From the NCBI GenBank assembly GCA_029216955.1, contig JANAVB010031417.1, positions 23,845,718-23,909,717 on the forward strand: a stretch of DNA of 64,000 bases, read 5' to 3'. The DNA is from Iris pallida. Lineage: Eukaryota; Streptophyta; Magnoliopsida; Asparagales; Iridaceae. This document shows positions 34,005 to 47,227 of the stretch, in pieces; position 1 is the first letter of the stretch; every line of letters starts with the position of its first letter. The translations under genes and the position numbers were made by a program. The notes beneath the pieces were generated by a model, which had not been told where the DNA came from, made no database searches, and was given only the letters and a program-made list of their open reading frames with translations.

Positions 34005-37000
34005 CTACTCATAAGGTGACAAGCATGAGGAGTTAAGACAATCAAGGTATACAGAGAGAGATATACCTTGTGAGTCAAACAGGTGCGGATACCGTGATCG
34101 GATATCATCCTCACGTTCCCACGTTGACTTCCCTAAAGAGTGATGACCCCAAGCAACCCGGACAAGACTAATTGTTTGGTTCTTGAGTATCTTCTCTCTT
34201 CGATCCAAAATAGACATAGGCTGTTCCTCGTAAGACAGGTTGGTACCAACAACCAGCTCAGAATGATCAAGGACATGGCTTGGGTCCGATACATACCTTC
34301 GCAACTGAGATACATGAAATACGTTATGTACCTCTCGTAACGAAGGTGGAAGGGATAAACGATAAGCAACATCACCTATCCTATCAAGAATAACAAATGG
34401 GCCTACGTACCGCGGACTCAACTTCCCGCGAACGCCAAACCTAATGACCCTACGGGTAGGTGAGATCCGCAAGAACACGTGGTCTCCAACAGAAAACTCT
34501 AGCGGCCTACGATGCTGGTCCGTCCAATGACGATGCCGATCCTGCGCAACTCGAAGTCGCTCTCTAATTCCCTTGACCACTTCCACTGTCTGAACAATCA
34601 TCTCCGGGCCTAACATCTTTCTCTCCCCGATATCGTCCCATGCTAGTGGCGACCTACACTTCTTACCATATAGTGCTTCAAATGGCACCATCTGGATACT
34701 GGCTTGATAACTGTTGTTGTATGAGAATTCGACTAAGTGCAGGTGGCTCTCCCAAGATCCTCCAAAATCCAGAGTGCAAGCTCGCAACATGTCTTTCAAA
34801 GTCTGAATTGTTCTTTCTGATTGTCCGTCTGTCTGTGGATGGTAAGCCGTGTTAAATCTTAACTTGGTACCCAAGCTATGATGTAAACTCTTCCAAAAAT
34901 GTGATGTAAAATGGGTATGTCTGTCTGACACAATACTGACAGGGACTCCATGCTGCCTGACTATCTGTTGCATATACAACTCTGCCAACTTTTTCGTAGA
35001 TTGTCCTACTCTGAAAGGAAGAAAGTGCGCCACCTTTGTAAGCCGATCTACTATCACCCAAATAGTATTTTTACCACTTGGTGATCTCGGTAAACCGGTC
35101 ACAAAGTCTATTGTAATATGTTCCTACTTCCATTTCGGGATAGAAAGCGGTTGCAATAACCCAGCTGGCCTCTGCTGTTCTGCCTTCACTTGCTGACATA
35201 CCAAGCAACGGGAAACAAATCTAGCTATCTCCCTCTTCATCCCGTTCCACCAGAAGTGCTACATGATATCTTGGTACATCTTGGTCCCTCCAGGGTGTAT
35301 GGAATACTGAGAGCTGTGAGCTTCTGTCATAACCTCCTGTCTGATATCTCCACCAGGAACACATAGACGTGACCCAAACCTAAGTGTACCATCTTCATGA
35401 ATTCTCATCTCCTTCCTGAGTCCTGACTCACATTCTGTCCTAAGCTTCTGAATCCTTGGGTCTTGTGCCTGAGCTGCCTTGATCCTGTCTACCAAGTCGG
35501 ATTGAACTTGTAGACTCGCCAGAACTCCTACATCACTAGGAAGTATAACCTCGATACCCATCTTCTGAAGGTCTTCTAAGATATGCCTCTGTGTTGTTAA
35601 CATAAATGCGTCGCCTCTCCTACTGAGAGCATCTGCTACCATATTAGCCTTGTCTGGATGATACTGAAGCTCCACGTCGTAATCCTTGATCAACTCCAAC
35701 CATCTTCTCTGCCTCATGTTCAGTTCCTTCTGGGTAAAGATGTACTTCAGACTTTTATGGTCTGTGTACATGTCTACTCGGTCACCATATAAGTTATGCC
35801 TCCATATCTTCAAAACAAATACTACTGCTGCCAACTCCAAGTCATGAGTCAGATAATTCTTTTCGTGGTCTCGGAGCTGCCTAGATGCATATGCTATCAC
35901 CTTCCCATGTTGCATGAGTACACATCCAAGTCCTTTACCTGACGCATCATAATAAACGGTAAAACCTCCGGGTCCAACTGGCAATGTAAGAATAGGTGCT
36001 GATATCAACTTCTGTTTCAGATTCTCAAATGATGTCTGGCATTCTGCCGACCAGACGAATGGCACATCCTTCCGTGTTAAGCGTGTCATGGGCGCTGAAA
36101 GTCTTGTAAAATTTGATACAAACCTTCTGTAATATCCTGCCAATCCTAAGAAACTCCGTACATCAGCTACGGTCTTGGGTACTGGCCAACTCTCTACGGC
36201 TTCTACCTTCTTGGGATCCACTGCTACTCCAGCTCCTGATATGATGTGACCTAAAAATGAAATGCGATCCATCCAGAACTCGTACTTGCTGAGCTTGGCG
36301 TACAACTGGTTCTCTCTCAGAACCTACAACACTTTCCTAAGGTGGTCTTCATACTCCTCTTCATTAGTTGAATATACAAGAATGTCATCGAGAAACACAA
36401 CGACAAATTGGTCCAAGTATGGCATAAAGATGCGGTTCATCAAATCCATAAATATAGCTGGAGCATTGGTCAACCCAAATGGCATTACTAAGAATTCATA
36501 ATGCCCATACTTCAACCTGAATGCTGTCTTAGGAATGTCCTCTTTCCGAACCCTCACTTGATGATACCCTGAACGAAGATCTATCTTGAAGAAAACTCTA
36601 GCTTTGTTCAACTGATCAAATAAGTCGTCGATCCTGGGTAGTAGGTACTTGTTCTTTACTGTTGCCGCGTTAAGCTTCCTGTAATCGATGCACAATCTGG
36701 ATGACCCGTCCTTCTTTCCCACAAGTACCACTGGTGCTGTCCATGGTGACACGCTAGCTTGGATGAACTTCTTCTCCTTCAGTTCCTCTATGTGCTGATA
36801 TACCTTGGCCTGCTCGGAATCCGCCATTCTATAAACTCGATCTGATATCGGTTTAGTTCCAGGTGCCAATTCTATACTGAACTCAATATCTCTAATCGGT
36901 GGTAGACCTGGAAGTTCTTCAGGAAATACGTCTAGAAACTCTTCAACTACCTTCGGAACTTCAACTTCGTCCATTGTCGTCACTACTCCCTGCTCTTGTT

Positions 37001-38716
37001 GAGTTGCCACTGATCTGACTAAGGTGAACCGCTTTATGCCTGGGATGTCAAAAGATACACTCCCTCTACGATAATCTATTGTCGCATGACTGTCTTTCAG
37101 CCAGTCTATGCCTAAGATAACGTCGAAATTTCCAACAGAAAATTCTATCAACCGGGCGGGTAAGGAATGCCCGCAAACTATAATGCTACATGCTAGAATA
37201 ACTCTACTAACTCCTACGAGCCTATTACCAGTGAGTATATTCAACCTCCCTGGCAATGCCTCGAACTCCATTCCTAGCCGTGTCGTAAATTGTGCAGATA
37301 TAAATGAATGTGATGCTCCCTAATCAAACAATGCTACTGCGGGATAAGAGGCGACGAGAATGTTACCTGCCACAACATCTTTCGATGCCAATGCCTCTTC
37401 CAAGGACAGAGTGAATGCCTGTCCTCGACCTCCTTGTTGGTTTCCATGCTGCGGCCTAACCTGGTGCTGCTGCTGGCTCCTGCCTTGATAATGCTGGGGT
37501 GGTCTAGGTTGGTGTTGCTGTATCGACGGTCCCTGCTGCCGAAATATCTGAGCCTGCGGCATTAACGGGCGTTGTGCCAATGGCCTAACTGCCACCACTG
37601 GTCCTCGATACTAGCCTGCCCCTGGTGCTGGCAGAGCAGGAAATTGTCGCACTGGTCCTCCTGACCTCGAATTCATGAGACATGTGGTAACCCGATGACC
37701 TGGGTGTCCACATATCAAACACTACCCGTTCAATGTCCGACACATATCTCTAGTGTGTCCTACCTTCCTATAATAAGTACAGCCCACTGGGGGTTGCTGG
37801 TTCTTCCTCTGTTGCTGCTGTTGCCTGGGTGGTGGTGCTGGCCCTCGTATTGCCACATCGTGAATGCGAACGACAAGGGATGGTGCTGTTGTTCGGGGCG
37901 CTATCCCCCTCCTCCTTCAATCTGACTGTGGGATCTCTTCTGACCCCCAGTCCTGGCCGCAATCCTCTGAACGGTTATCTCATGCCTTCGAGTCGCCGTC
38001 AATACTTCATCAAAAGTCTGGTAATTGTGTCCCTCTATCAATTGTAAGAGCTCAAGATGAAACCCTTGCTGGAACCTCATAGCCCTCTAGCTCTTTGTTG
38101 CTACCATCTCTGGGGCGAACCTACTCAATCTGCAGAACTCTGTTGCATAAGCATCTACAGTCTTGCCGGCCTGCCTGAGGTTGATAAACTTCTGTTGTAG
38201 CTCAAACTGTGCCACAACTCCATAATACTTTGTCTTGAATCTTGCTGTAAAATCGTTCCAAGCCACAGGACGTCTGATGCCTACCTCCTCTGATTCCCAC
38301 TAATCACGTACGAGATCCTGAAGTAACAACTTCACCTGATCCACATGTTCTTCTGCCGGCACCTTAGCTGCTGTCAGAATAGCCTCAATATCCTTAAGCC
38401 ATGCATCTGCTGAGATGGCATCCTCCGTGTCCTCGAAACGACGGGGGTTGTACTTGCAAAACCTGGCTGACGCTCCTGAATCTGTCCTCGTCCCTCTTTC
38501 CAAAGCTGTCTGCAATCCTTGGTTAAGTAGTACATTCTGCTCTTGTAACTGAGCGTGCATACGTTGCTGGACTAACATTTGATGTTGCTGAGTAGCCATC
38601 ATCCCTCTCATGATCTCCAGAAGGGCTGGTGTATCCACTTCTACAGGGGTCGGTGGAACTATCGGTAGCGTTGGAACCTCCAGATACTGTGGTCCAGCTG
38701 CTGGTTCCACTATCAC
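34005..38716 (-). pseudogene. gag-pol: Tek-B gag-pol polyprotein, multiply broken
   Basis: Gag start region near 38716 (no clear ATG), then a gag core, then zinc knuckles: the first reads CTYYRKVGH with its second Cys lost, the second reads CLICGHPGH. Protease motif [14 protein letters not shown] with [12 protein letters not shown] and FLDD; RNase H YYDASGKG; integrase HHCC ([12 protein letters not shown]) and D-D-E segments; a chromodomain-like end (VRVAWGHHSLGKSTWERED). In-frame TAG codons end at 38300, 38087, 37611, 37320, 36324, 35259 and 35124. One frameshift lies in a G run near 37905. The stop at 37320 falls on the protease active-site Ser position. Confidence 0.92.
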
Positions 38717-38995
38717 TTCTTCTTGGATAGTCTCTTGAGGTAGTAATGGCCCTTGTTACTGACCGACCTGGTCATGTTGCCCTTGTTGTTGTTGCCCAAT
38801 CCAGACAGATACGGACGACGTTCCCCTAAGAAAAGGGACAAGAGAACAATCAAACGATCGAACAGGAAAGATCAATGAAGTCAAAGGATACCGGAATGTC
38901 AAGCTAGAGTCGAGAGTAACGAATCATGAGATCAAGGGAGAACATGTGTGATTGAGACATCCTATAAATCAAAATACCCCACAAGTCTGAAATCA

Positions 38996-39013
38996 GACCT
39001 GCATGGGCCACCA
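38996..39013 (-). other. Tek-B primer-binding site, tRNA-Ile type
   Basis: Minus strand TGGTGGCCCATGCAGGTC, an exact complement of GACCTGCATGGGCCACCA, which I recall as the plant tRNA-Ile(AAU) 3' end with CCA. It is 9 nt from the 5' LTR end, which here reads GTGATA. Confidence 0.7.
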
Positions 39014-39022
39014 CTAAAACCT

Positions 39023-42000
39023 TATCACGCCCCAGAACCAGAATACTGGAGAGCGGAGAATGACTCAGCCAGCTACGTATTACGGGTAGATGAATACCGT
39101 ATAATACGATCAATGCTGTCTAAAAGACAAGGGGGTGCATACTACATGAAAGTCTCGCTATGGTCACTTCACATCTATTGTCTCAATCATTCAAACAAGA
39201 AGCAATAACAGAGAACATTTAAGATAAAGCAATAAGGCGTCCCAAACGCTTAGTCAAAATATTTTTGAGATTTGGCTTTACAAAACATAGCCAGATGATA
39301 TAGCAACATATATACAATTGTTATCAGCTGCAGTCTGACTTAATTACAATTATGTAAAAGTAAGTGCAAGACTATCTGACTAACATGTCGGTGCCAAGCG
39401 GCAAAATGTAAAGTAATTAACAAGACGAGCGGGGAAGTAAGGAACACACTCGAGTCCTCCTACAATCATTCCTCTAGTATTGACCATCTTGGAGGTAGAG
39501 GTAAGCTGAGTCCTCGGAAACCGGCTCTAAATCTGGCCATGCAAAACCAGAGAGGTTAGACCTCTAATAGCAAGTACCGCAAGGAAGCACGATATGAGGC
39601 ATTAAACCAGTAAATAAGAGAATATAATAATAGATCTCTGTTTGCTACTGGAATTCACGTAACATCACGACACTTCGAACCAACCTCCCAACCAAACAAG
39701 GATAGAAGTTGGCCCGTCAGGTCCTGATGCTCTGATCATCTCAATTAGGTAACAGAGTAGGTACAGTACACAAACAAATCAACTTAAACGGCCATCCAAC
39801 TCCTACGGCTTACTACTGTGAGTCCCAAGTTATCCTGGAATTATGCAATAAGGATTTCTCAGTTCTTACTATGGGCAAGCAAGGCTAGTCTATCCAATCA
39901 ATCAATTGCGCCAATCATGAATTAGACGAGTCCCAGCGGGACGTCCGTCGTCAATATACAATATACAATAATATAAGCAGATACTGCTCCCTGCCCGTGT
40001 GGCATATTTGCAGTATCTGTGGGAACCAGCCGGCCTGTTGGACGCTAATAGTCCCAAAGAGGACTGCCATGTAAGAACTCGGGAATCCATTCTCTCCATG
40101 CAATTATTATTTTATTTAACTTAGTAGCCTCTATGTTAAGTAAAATCCTATGCCGTGGATCATGGTCATTTCAGAATGAGTACTTCCGTACAAGGTACGA
40201 TATGTCCAACTCTACAACGATACCCGTGCGGTTAGGTTGTAGGCCTTACATAGCGTAATGCAATAATTAAAACTAAACACGAAATAATTATGCCTTGACC
40301 ATAAAGTGCACATGCTGCTTTCGTAAAATAAATAAATAAATTGTAGCCTGCATGTATCTATATGTCAATATTCGGGATTGGTCAATCGATTGCAAATATG
40401 AACATGTCTTATTCCATTTAATTCAATAAGACGACTAGCCAGTCTCTTAGTTCTATCTAGGAACGCATGATAAATTATTAATCTCATGATCAATTATTGA
40501 AATAAAAATCTCATGCGGTTGGAAAATAAAAATCTCATGCGGCTGGGAAATAAAATCTCATGCGGCTGGGAAATAAATATCTCATGCGGCTGGGAAATAA
40601 AAATCTCATGCGGCTGAGAAATAAAATCTCATGCGGCTGGAAAATAAATATCTCATGCGGCTGGGAAATAAAAATCTCATGCGGCTGGGAAATAAATATC
40701 TCATGCGGCTGGGAAATAAATATCTCATGCGGCTGGAAAATAAAAATCTCATGCGGCTGGAAAATAAAATCTCATGCGGCTGAAAAATAAATATCTCATG
40801 CGGCTGGGAAATAAATATTTCACGTGGCTGAGAAATAAAAATTTCATGCGGCTGTGGAAAATAAAGATTTCATGCGGTTGGGAAATAAAGATTTCATGCG
40901 GCTGAGAAATAAAGATTTCATGCGGCTGTGGGAAATAAAGATTTCATGCGGTTGGGAAATAAAGATTTCATGCGGCTGAGAAATAAAATTCCATGCGGCT
41001 GAGAAATAAAGATTTCTCATGCGATTGAGAAATAAAGATTTCATGCTGTGGAAAATAAAGATTTTACGTGGCTGATAAATAAAGATTTCATGCGGCTGAG
41101 AAATAAAGATTTCTCATGCGGTTAGGAAATAAAGATTTCATGCGGCTGAGGAATAAAAATCTCATGCGGTTGGAAAATAAAATTTCATGCGACGGAGATA
41201 TAAAAATCTCATGCGGTTGGGAAATAAAATTTCATGCGGCTGAGAAATAAAAATCTCATGCGGTTGGGAAATAATGTTTGATGCGGCTGAGGAATAAAAA
41301 TCTCATGCGATTAGGAAATAAAATTTCATGCGGCTGAGGAATAAAAATCTCATGCGGTTGGGAAATAAAGATTTCATGCTGTGGAAAAAAAGATTTCACG
41401 TGGCTGAGAAATAAAATCTCATGCGGCTGAGAAAGTGGGGACCCATCTTCTCAGAAAACCTGAGAAGGATGGTCATGGAACCCTTGGCTTCCAAGCTCCA
41501 TAAAACCTTCACCGTAAGTCCAAATTTGGACTTCCATAGGTCAAAATGGGGTAGAACGAAATTCTCTATAACATGGAACCATCAAAACTTGGAAATAACA
41601 ATATTAAATAGATCAAAACCCAAGAAATCCGAAAATACTATAAACTTAGATCTAGAAGAATTTAGCCATAGAAATTAAAAATGCCAAGCACTAAAGTATC
41701 TTAGAATATTGAGAGGAAGACAATGGAACAACAAAAATGAAGATCTATTAAGAAGCAAGTTGGCACTTGCCTATCTATTCTAGGTTGGTGGGAGAGTTAT
41801 GAGAAAGAAGAAGAGTAGTGAGAAGAAGTAATGAAGAGAGAGAGAAAGGGTTTGGACTTTAAATGAAGGGGTGGTGGTAGGTGGGGGTTTGTTTCGGTTC
41901 AAGATGAACCAACATAATTAAACCAATTCAAGCCGAACCCAAAACAAAGCTAAAGCAGAGTATAAAAGCAGAAAGTAAAATGCAGAAATAAAATACAGAA

Positions 42001-42118
42001 AATAATTAGCAGGAAATTAAAGGAAATTAAATACAGAACAATACATGATAAATATTAAATGAATACATTCCAGCAGTACATGTATTTAGAATACGTATTT
42101 TGGGAACGGGAAGTGACA
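39023..42118 (-). repeat. 5' LTR of Tek-B
   Basis: Same organisation as the 3' LTR: short frame 39474-39548, GATAC/GTATC hairpin 39978-40020 (10-bp arms, better paired than the 3' copy), CATGCGGCTG minisatellite about 40507-41432, GCAAGT/ACTTGC hairpin 41755-41770. Its inner end is GTGATA where the 3' LTR has GTGACA. Confidence 0.88.
39474..39548 (-). other. Conserved short reading frame (Tek-B 5' LTR)
   Basis: 24 codons then TAG, identical in length to the 3' LTR copy. The third residue is Ala (GFAWPDL) and a PV-S-ED variant follows, so it is slightly decayed. Confidence 0.5.
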
Positions 42119-43716
42119 AGTGTAACTGGATAGCTATTATTTTGAAACCCAAATCCTCATATACACTTTCATGTATATTTCACATACACACATGCCTACT
42201 ATCTAACCATATGAACATGTCCACATACACTCATACACACACGAACCACATAACCTTTACATAATGCTAGCTTTTCCCCTTCTAACACTCTCTCTCTCTA
42301 TATATATATATATATCTATATATATTGTGATTGGATTTTAATGCTCGACATTTGTGCTTTAAATTTTGATTTTGATTATGCCTTAAAGCCTTGATAATTT
42401 GTTATTCTGTATCTTTTCCAGTTTAACACCCCTGATTGTTTGTAAGTTTTGATACCTTATGATTGTTTTGGTCTAGTGTAACTAGTATACCTAGATGAGA
42501 CTTTCACTACCAGCATATGCCATGACCCTGTATGCCATCCTTTTTAATCGTATGATTTAGGTAAGTTCTGAGACCATGATTGTTGGGGACGAGACTCTAG
42601 AAGAAGTACGACCATTTTAATTTCGAGGACAAAATTTTTCTAAGGGGGGTAGGATTGTAACACTCAGTTTTCCAAATGAGGGTAATTTTGAACTTTGGTA
42701 AAAGTTTATTATTTAATAATAGGATTTATGATTTATGGGAATTTTTAATTAATTTAATACTATTTAAAATTGGTGAATTATAATTTTGATGTATTAGCTG
42801 GTGAACTCTAGAACTGTTGAGCCTAGAGACTAACCAAGACCATGGGGACCTAACTATGTGATTAGAATGACTATTTACAATTTTTTAGGCTAAGGGTATT
42901 TTGGTTATTTTGTGACTTTTGAATTATTTAGAATTTTGATTAATTGGTAAATTTTAGATTATTTTAATAATATTTAAATTGATGTATTATAATTTTGGTC
43001 ATTTTTCATATTTTAATATTTTAGGAAAATTTTATATTTTTAATATTGTTTTTATTGGATTTGTTTAGTCGGGTTTGAGTTTCGTCTCGTTCCGACTTGT
43101 ATTGTGACCCGGATATCTTAAACTCTAGATGGGACCCAATATTAAGTTAAGCATGGCTCACAAGACCCAACATTAAGTTAGTTAATTAAACTAATTTTTA
43201 TCATGTTAGAACTGTTAAGTTAGAGACTAAATACTAGATCATTTTGACCCCAAACTTGAACCTAGTCTAGACTTAACCATATGAGACTAGAGAGGGACAA
43301 TTATGACATTTCCCATTAGCCCTAATGGACTCTTTATGGCAGCCACCTTTAGGGGAGAATGATTCATTTCATTCATTACAATCTTGCCTCTTTTATTTTC
43401 CTTTTATTCTTCCCCAATTTTAGAGAGCCTTGCCATTGATTTGATCTCCAAATCAAATCATTCCTTCACCAAACCTTCCCTTAATCATTCCCATTCTCCA
43501 AGGAAATGGTGCTACCAAGGATTGGAAGAGGAGTGCAAGGAGGAGTGTCCACTTTGAGGGATCTTCGTATCGGAGCCACGTCCTAAAGGATTTCATTGGG
43601 ATTCCACTCCCAATAGGTAAAACCTATCCTCTAAATCGATTTTCTTTGCATATAAATTAGTTTTGAATCCGTAGGATCCATCCTCATGCATGTGTCCTTT
43701 TTAGATTCAAATTTGA

Positions 43717-44473
43717 GGCCATTTGGAGCTCTCTTGAGGATTTTAGATATGTGTCTTGTGTCCTACTTGATAGATCCCAAATTAGGACACCCCATGTGTA
43801 TGTATGTATGATAATAGTCTAAATAGATATTTAAATTCAGTTTTATAATGGTTAGAGAGTGGATTGATCTTAGTTAGGATGGTTAGAATGAGTTTCATTT
43901 GGATACCTATGTTTGTATCTAAGTATCTTTGCCTATATGTGTTCTTTTGTCCAAAACAACTCAAAGTCGTCATAATATTCATCCACATTTTTATTAACCA
44001 AAGCAACTTAGAAATGTCATAACTTTTAGATATGTGTCTTGTGTCCTACTTGATAGATCCCAAATTAGGACACCCCATGTGTATGTATATATGATAATAG
44101 TTTAAATAGATATTTAAATTCAGTTTTATAATGGTTAGAGAGTGGATTGATCTTAGTTAGGCCATTTGGAGCTCTCTTGAGGATTTTAGATATATGTCTT
44201 GTGTCCTACTTGATAGATCCCAAATTAGGATACCCCATGTGTATGTATGTATGATAATAGTTTAAATAGATATTTAAATTTAGTTTTATAATGGTTAGAG
44301 AGTGGATTGATCTTAGTTAGGATGGTTAGAATGAGTTTCATTTGGATACCTATGTTTGTATCTAAGTATCTTGGCCTATATGTGTTCTTTTGTCCAAAAC
44401 AACTCAAATTCGTCATAATATTCATCCACGTTTTTATTAACCAAAGCAACTTAGAAATGTCATAACTTTTAGC
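43717..44473 (+). repeat. Partial triplication inside LTR 1
   Basis: The block starting TTTTAGATATGTGTCTTGTG occurs at about 43742, 44027 and 44186. The second copy is cut after about 130 bp. The third is preceded again by GGCCATTTGGAGCTCTC (also at 43718). LTR 2 has a single copy as far as it goes. Confidence 0.85.
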
Positions 44474-44869
44474 TTAGAACTCCGATTTATCTTCCATTTT
44501 TTTAAAAGAACCTTATCGAAGTTAGATTTCCAAATATATATTTTAATAAGCTAAATTCTTTCTGTAACTTTCTGTAGAATTATTTGAGTGTCAGTTGTAC
44601 GAAAGACGAACGCGTTTCAGTGTTTTTGCGATTTCGGGAGCTTCCGGACACGAAAATGCGATCCGATTAAAGTTTTGGAAAGCTAACACAAAGGACTAAG
44701 ACATACTTTAATCCTAGAATTTAGTGAATGCCCAATTGGTACAGTATTGATTTTAAGTAGAAGAGTGACTATACAATATATGTATTTTGTGTAACCTATG
44801 AGCCTATGTAGTATGGATATTAAATGAATATAGAGTATGTAATGCATGATATGTTAGATGAATGAAATA

Positions 44870-45590
44870 ATATATATATATGATATATATTCTCTTTACA
44901 TTAATGTATATATGGTTGAATGCAAGCATATAGGAATACAATTAATACAATACATATAAGCAATGCATGAATGAAAGAATGATATACAATGTATGCATGA
45001 AAGTATATAATGAATGCACGATATATATGTAATGATAGATATAAATGTATAATGTATAAATATTATAATACAATATATAATGATAACATGTATGGTAATG
45101 TAGAGTATATGATGCAAGCATGAATGAATGGAGGAAATACATGTATACAGGTAATATAGAATGTAATATATGAATGCAAGCATGCAAGATAATGTATTAT
45201 ATCCATATATAATGTATAGATGCATGTAAGTATGTAATATGCATGAATGACATGTAATAAAAATGATTATATGTATGCAACTTAATGATATGTGAATGAA
45301 TATAATACCTGAACTGAAATATGCATGCATATGGGATATGAATGAATGTATAAATGCATGAATGAATGTCATATATGAATGAATGAATCAATCAAAGGTA
45401 TAAGTAAAATATAATTGTAATGAATGTTAACATATATAATGTATAAAAGTATGTATATAAATGTGCATGAATGTATATATCTATGTAACTATGTAAATAT
45501 GCATGATGTAACATATGCCTATATATATAAATATATATGTAATGTGGATATGTATGTATGTATGAAGGTATGTATTTATATATATTATCT
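44870..45590. repeat. Low-complexity ATG/TATA-rich tract in LTR 1
   Basis: About 700 bp rich in ATGAATG, TGTATA and GCATG words without a fixed period. Long Ile/His/Tyr frames on the minus strand here are compositional artefacts. Confidence 0.7.
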
Positions 45591-45698
45591 ATTTTATATT
45601 ATGTATTGTTGTGGTTCACATTGTCTTGTGATTGTGTGAGTGCTAGCCTAGGCTTGGTTAGGCCTAGTAAGACTTGTTAGACTTGTTTGGGCTAGGAA

Positions 45699-45783
45699 TT
45701 GACCTAGTTGACCTAGTTGACCTAGTTTGACTAGTCTAGTTGACTAGAGTTGACCAAGAGTTGACTTTAGTCCAGTTTGACCC
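45699..45783 (+). promoter_or_regulatory. Cluster of eight TTGAC(C/T) W-box cores
   Basis: Eight TTGACC or TTGACT cores on the plus strand within 86 bp, several in the unit TTGACCTAG. TTGAC is the core bound by plant WRKY factors. The cluster lies about 3 kb into the LTR, downstream of the presumed promoter, so a regulatory role is uncertain. Confidence 0.4.
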
Positions 45784-46548
45784 CAAACTTCATGTAGATG
45801 CATTGTTGCAGTCTGTTATATCATTTTAGACTTATGGTGACTTGTACTGTTCTATAGGAGATAGACATCACTCTTCGGACAGTAGATATTCTTCAGATAC
45901 TCAGGATACAGGCGAGTACATTCTCTGATCTTTTCATACCTGTCTGGACTATATTCTTGCTCTAGATTACTTTACTTGATGCTGACACGTATCTTCACGG
46001 ATTAGTACTATATGGATCCTTTCCTGAGATGTTATCCCTCTACGGGTGCATCGGGTATTTCATGTTCATGTACTTTATCATGTGCATCAGGTACTCCTTG
46101 TACTCGTACTAGTTCATGTATTTACATGTTCTCATGTGCCTTCATGTACTATCATGTGCCTCATGTACTACTCATTACATGAGTTCACGTATCTTTAGCT
46201 GTATTCATGTGCCAATAACGTAACTTGAATGGATCTTTGTGTATTGATTGGGGCGGGATGAGTAGAATTGGTTATGTGATCATTATCCCCAGTAGGTATT
46301 CATGTGCTTTTTAGTTGTATTCATGTGCTCCTAAGCCGTTTACATAACCATATTGTACTCTAAATCACTTAGCCACTTACAGTCTTTACTTATCATGTAT
46401 TACTTTCAGTTACAAAGTATCTCCTATTTTTCCCGTACTTCCTTTCCAGCATTTTCTGTATTTTACTCTATTGCATGATTTATACTCCTAACCTGTTATG
46501 AACTGTTTTGAGAGATATGTGCTCGTTCCCGTCCTGATTGGACCTGTT

Positions 46549-46671
46549 GAAAATTTTACAGAGGACGAGGAGGAGACCTGTTTAGATACTTTCTATGGGA
46601 TAGCCTTAGAGGACACTTGCGATCCGGACTTCCAGTCGGATCCCTTAGCTGTAGAGACTGTTGCTCCATAG
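46549..46671 (+). other. Acidic short reading frame in family E LTR 1
   Basis: 40 codons then TAG, containing TEDEEETCLDTFYG and ALEDTCDPDFQSDP. It matches the solo-LTR frame at 27679 in pattern and position near the LTR end. It is preceded by a GTCC-TGATT-GGAC mini-hairpin and an acceptor-like TTTTACAG. Confidence 0.4.
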
Positions 46672-47023
46672 ATATCTTTATCTTATTACATAGTATTGGA
46701 GACTGAGTTGTATATTTGGATCTGTATTATTTCTGGTTGTCAGTGGAGTTATCATAGACACTTAGCTTTCTCTCTATTTATTTTTTCTGTGGATTTGGAT
46801 TTTGCATCTTTTATATGATTCTATCTTATCGTATTCTACCTTAGATGTGATTGAGATATATTCTGTTATGTCACCCCCATTCAGGGAGTATAACTGTTTA
46901 TTACCTTAAACTATTAGATGTTGTGACCTAGGACAGCGTTCTACCGTCGACACTGCGGCGTAGGCTGGACGTACCCACGTCTCGTGCCCTTACTCTAGGG
47001 TGCGGGTCGTGACACATTTTTAA

Positions 47024-47041
47024 TGGTGGCCCATGCAGGTC
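47024..47041 (+). other. Family E primer-binding site, tRNA-Ile type
   Basis: TGGTGGCCCATGCAGGTC, identical to the Tek-B site, 9 nt from the LTR end (spacer CATTTTTAA). Confidence 0.7.
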
Positions 47042-47227
47042 GAGTTTATGTAGTGGTATTCGAACTAGAGTATCACTACAGCCTGCAGTAGGATTAGGAT
47101 ATTTTTGAGGGTACTCAATCACACTAGGAAAACTCTTAATCAGATTCATTTTATCTAAATTTGCTGTTTATTGCCTTCCCTTGAATATAAACTGTCCTCC
47201 CTTGAATTTTTGCTTCATTTCCAGTAA

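Larger units (their letters stand above)
30831..42118 (-). mobile_element. Tek-B: full-length Tekay/Del-like chromovirus, minus strand
   Basis: LTRs at 30831-33836 (3') and 39023-42118 (5'), interior 33837-39022, flanked on both sides by AGTGT (30826-30830, 42119-42123). The second E copy carries the uninterrupted site at about 59999-60003. A PPT (AAGGAGGGTAGAGA on the minus strand, 33837-33850) and a primer site (38996-39013) are in place. The gag-pol frame has seven TAG codons and one frameshift, so it is not autonomous now. Confidence 0.93.
29469..42655 (+). mobile_element. Family E interior, first copy (interrupted by Tek-B)
   Basis: 29469-30830 plus 42119-42655 match 48021-48838 plus 59379-60757 base for base over long stretches. 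It is non-coding, with a TAA microsatellite (about 29724-29756), AT tracts and a CTCTATAT tract (42290-42327). It ends in the polypurine tract AAGGGGGGTAGGAT (42642-42655) directly before an LTR. Its left edge is a break at an A/T run, joined to Tek-D LTR sequence. Confidence 0.75.
42656..47014 (+). repeat. Family E LTR 1 (4359 bp)
   Basis: TGTAACACTCAG to GGGTCGTGACA, preceded by a PPT and followed 9 nt on by a primer site. It contains a GATTTG/CAAATC hairpin near the CT-rich start region (about 43438-43462), a partial triplication (43717-44473), an ATGAATGA-rich tract (about 44870-45590), a cluster of TTGAC motifs (45699-45783) and an acidic short frame (46549-46671). Confidence 0.8.

Noticed and set aside
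44896..45391. Minus-strand frames rich in His, Ile and Tyr
   Set aside because: Low-complexity ATGAATGA-type sequence. No motif and no conservation with LTR 2, which does not extend this far.
47024..47041. A fragment of a tRNA-Ile gene
   Set aside because: Only the 18 nt complementary to the tRNA 3' end are present, next to an LTR in several elements. It is a primer site, not a tRNA gene.
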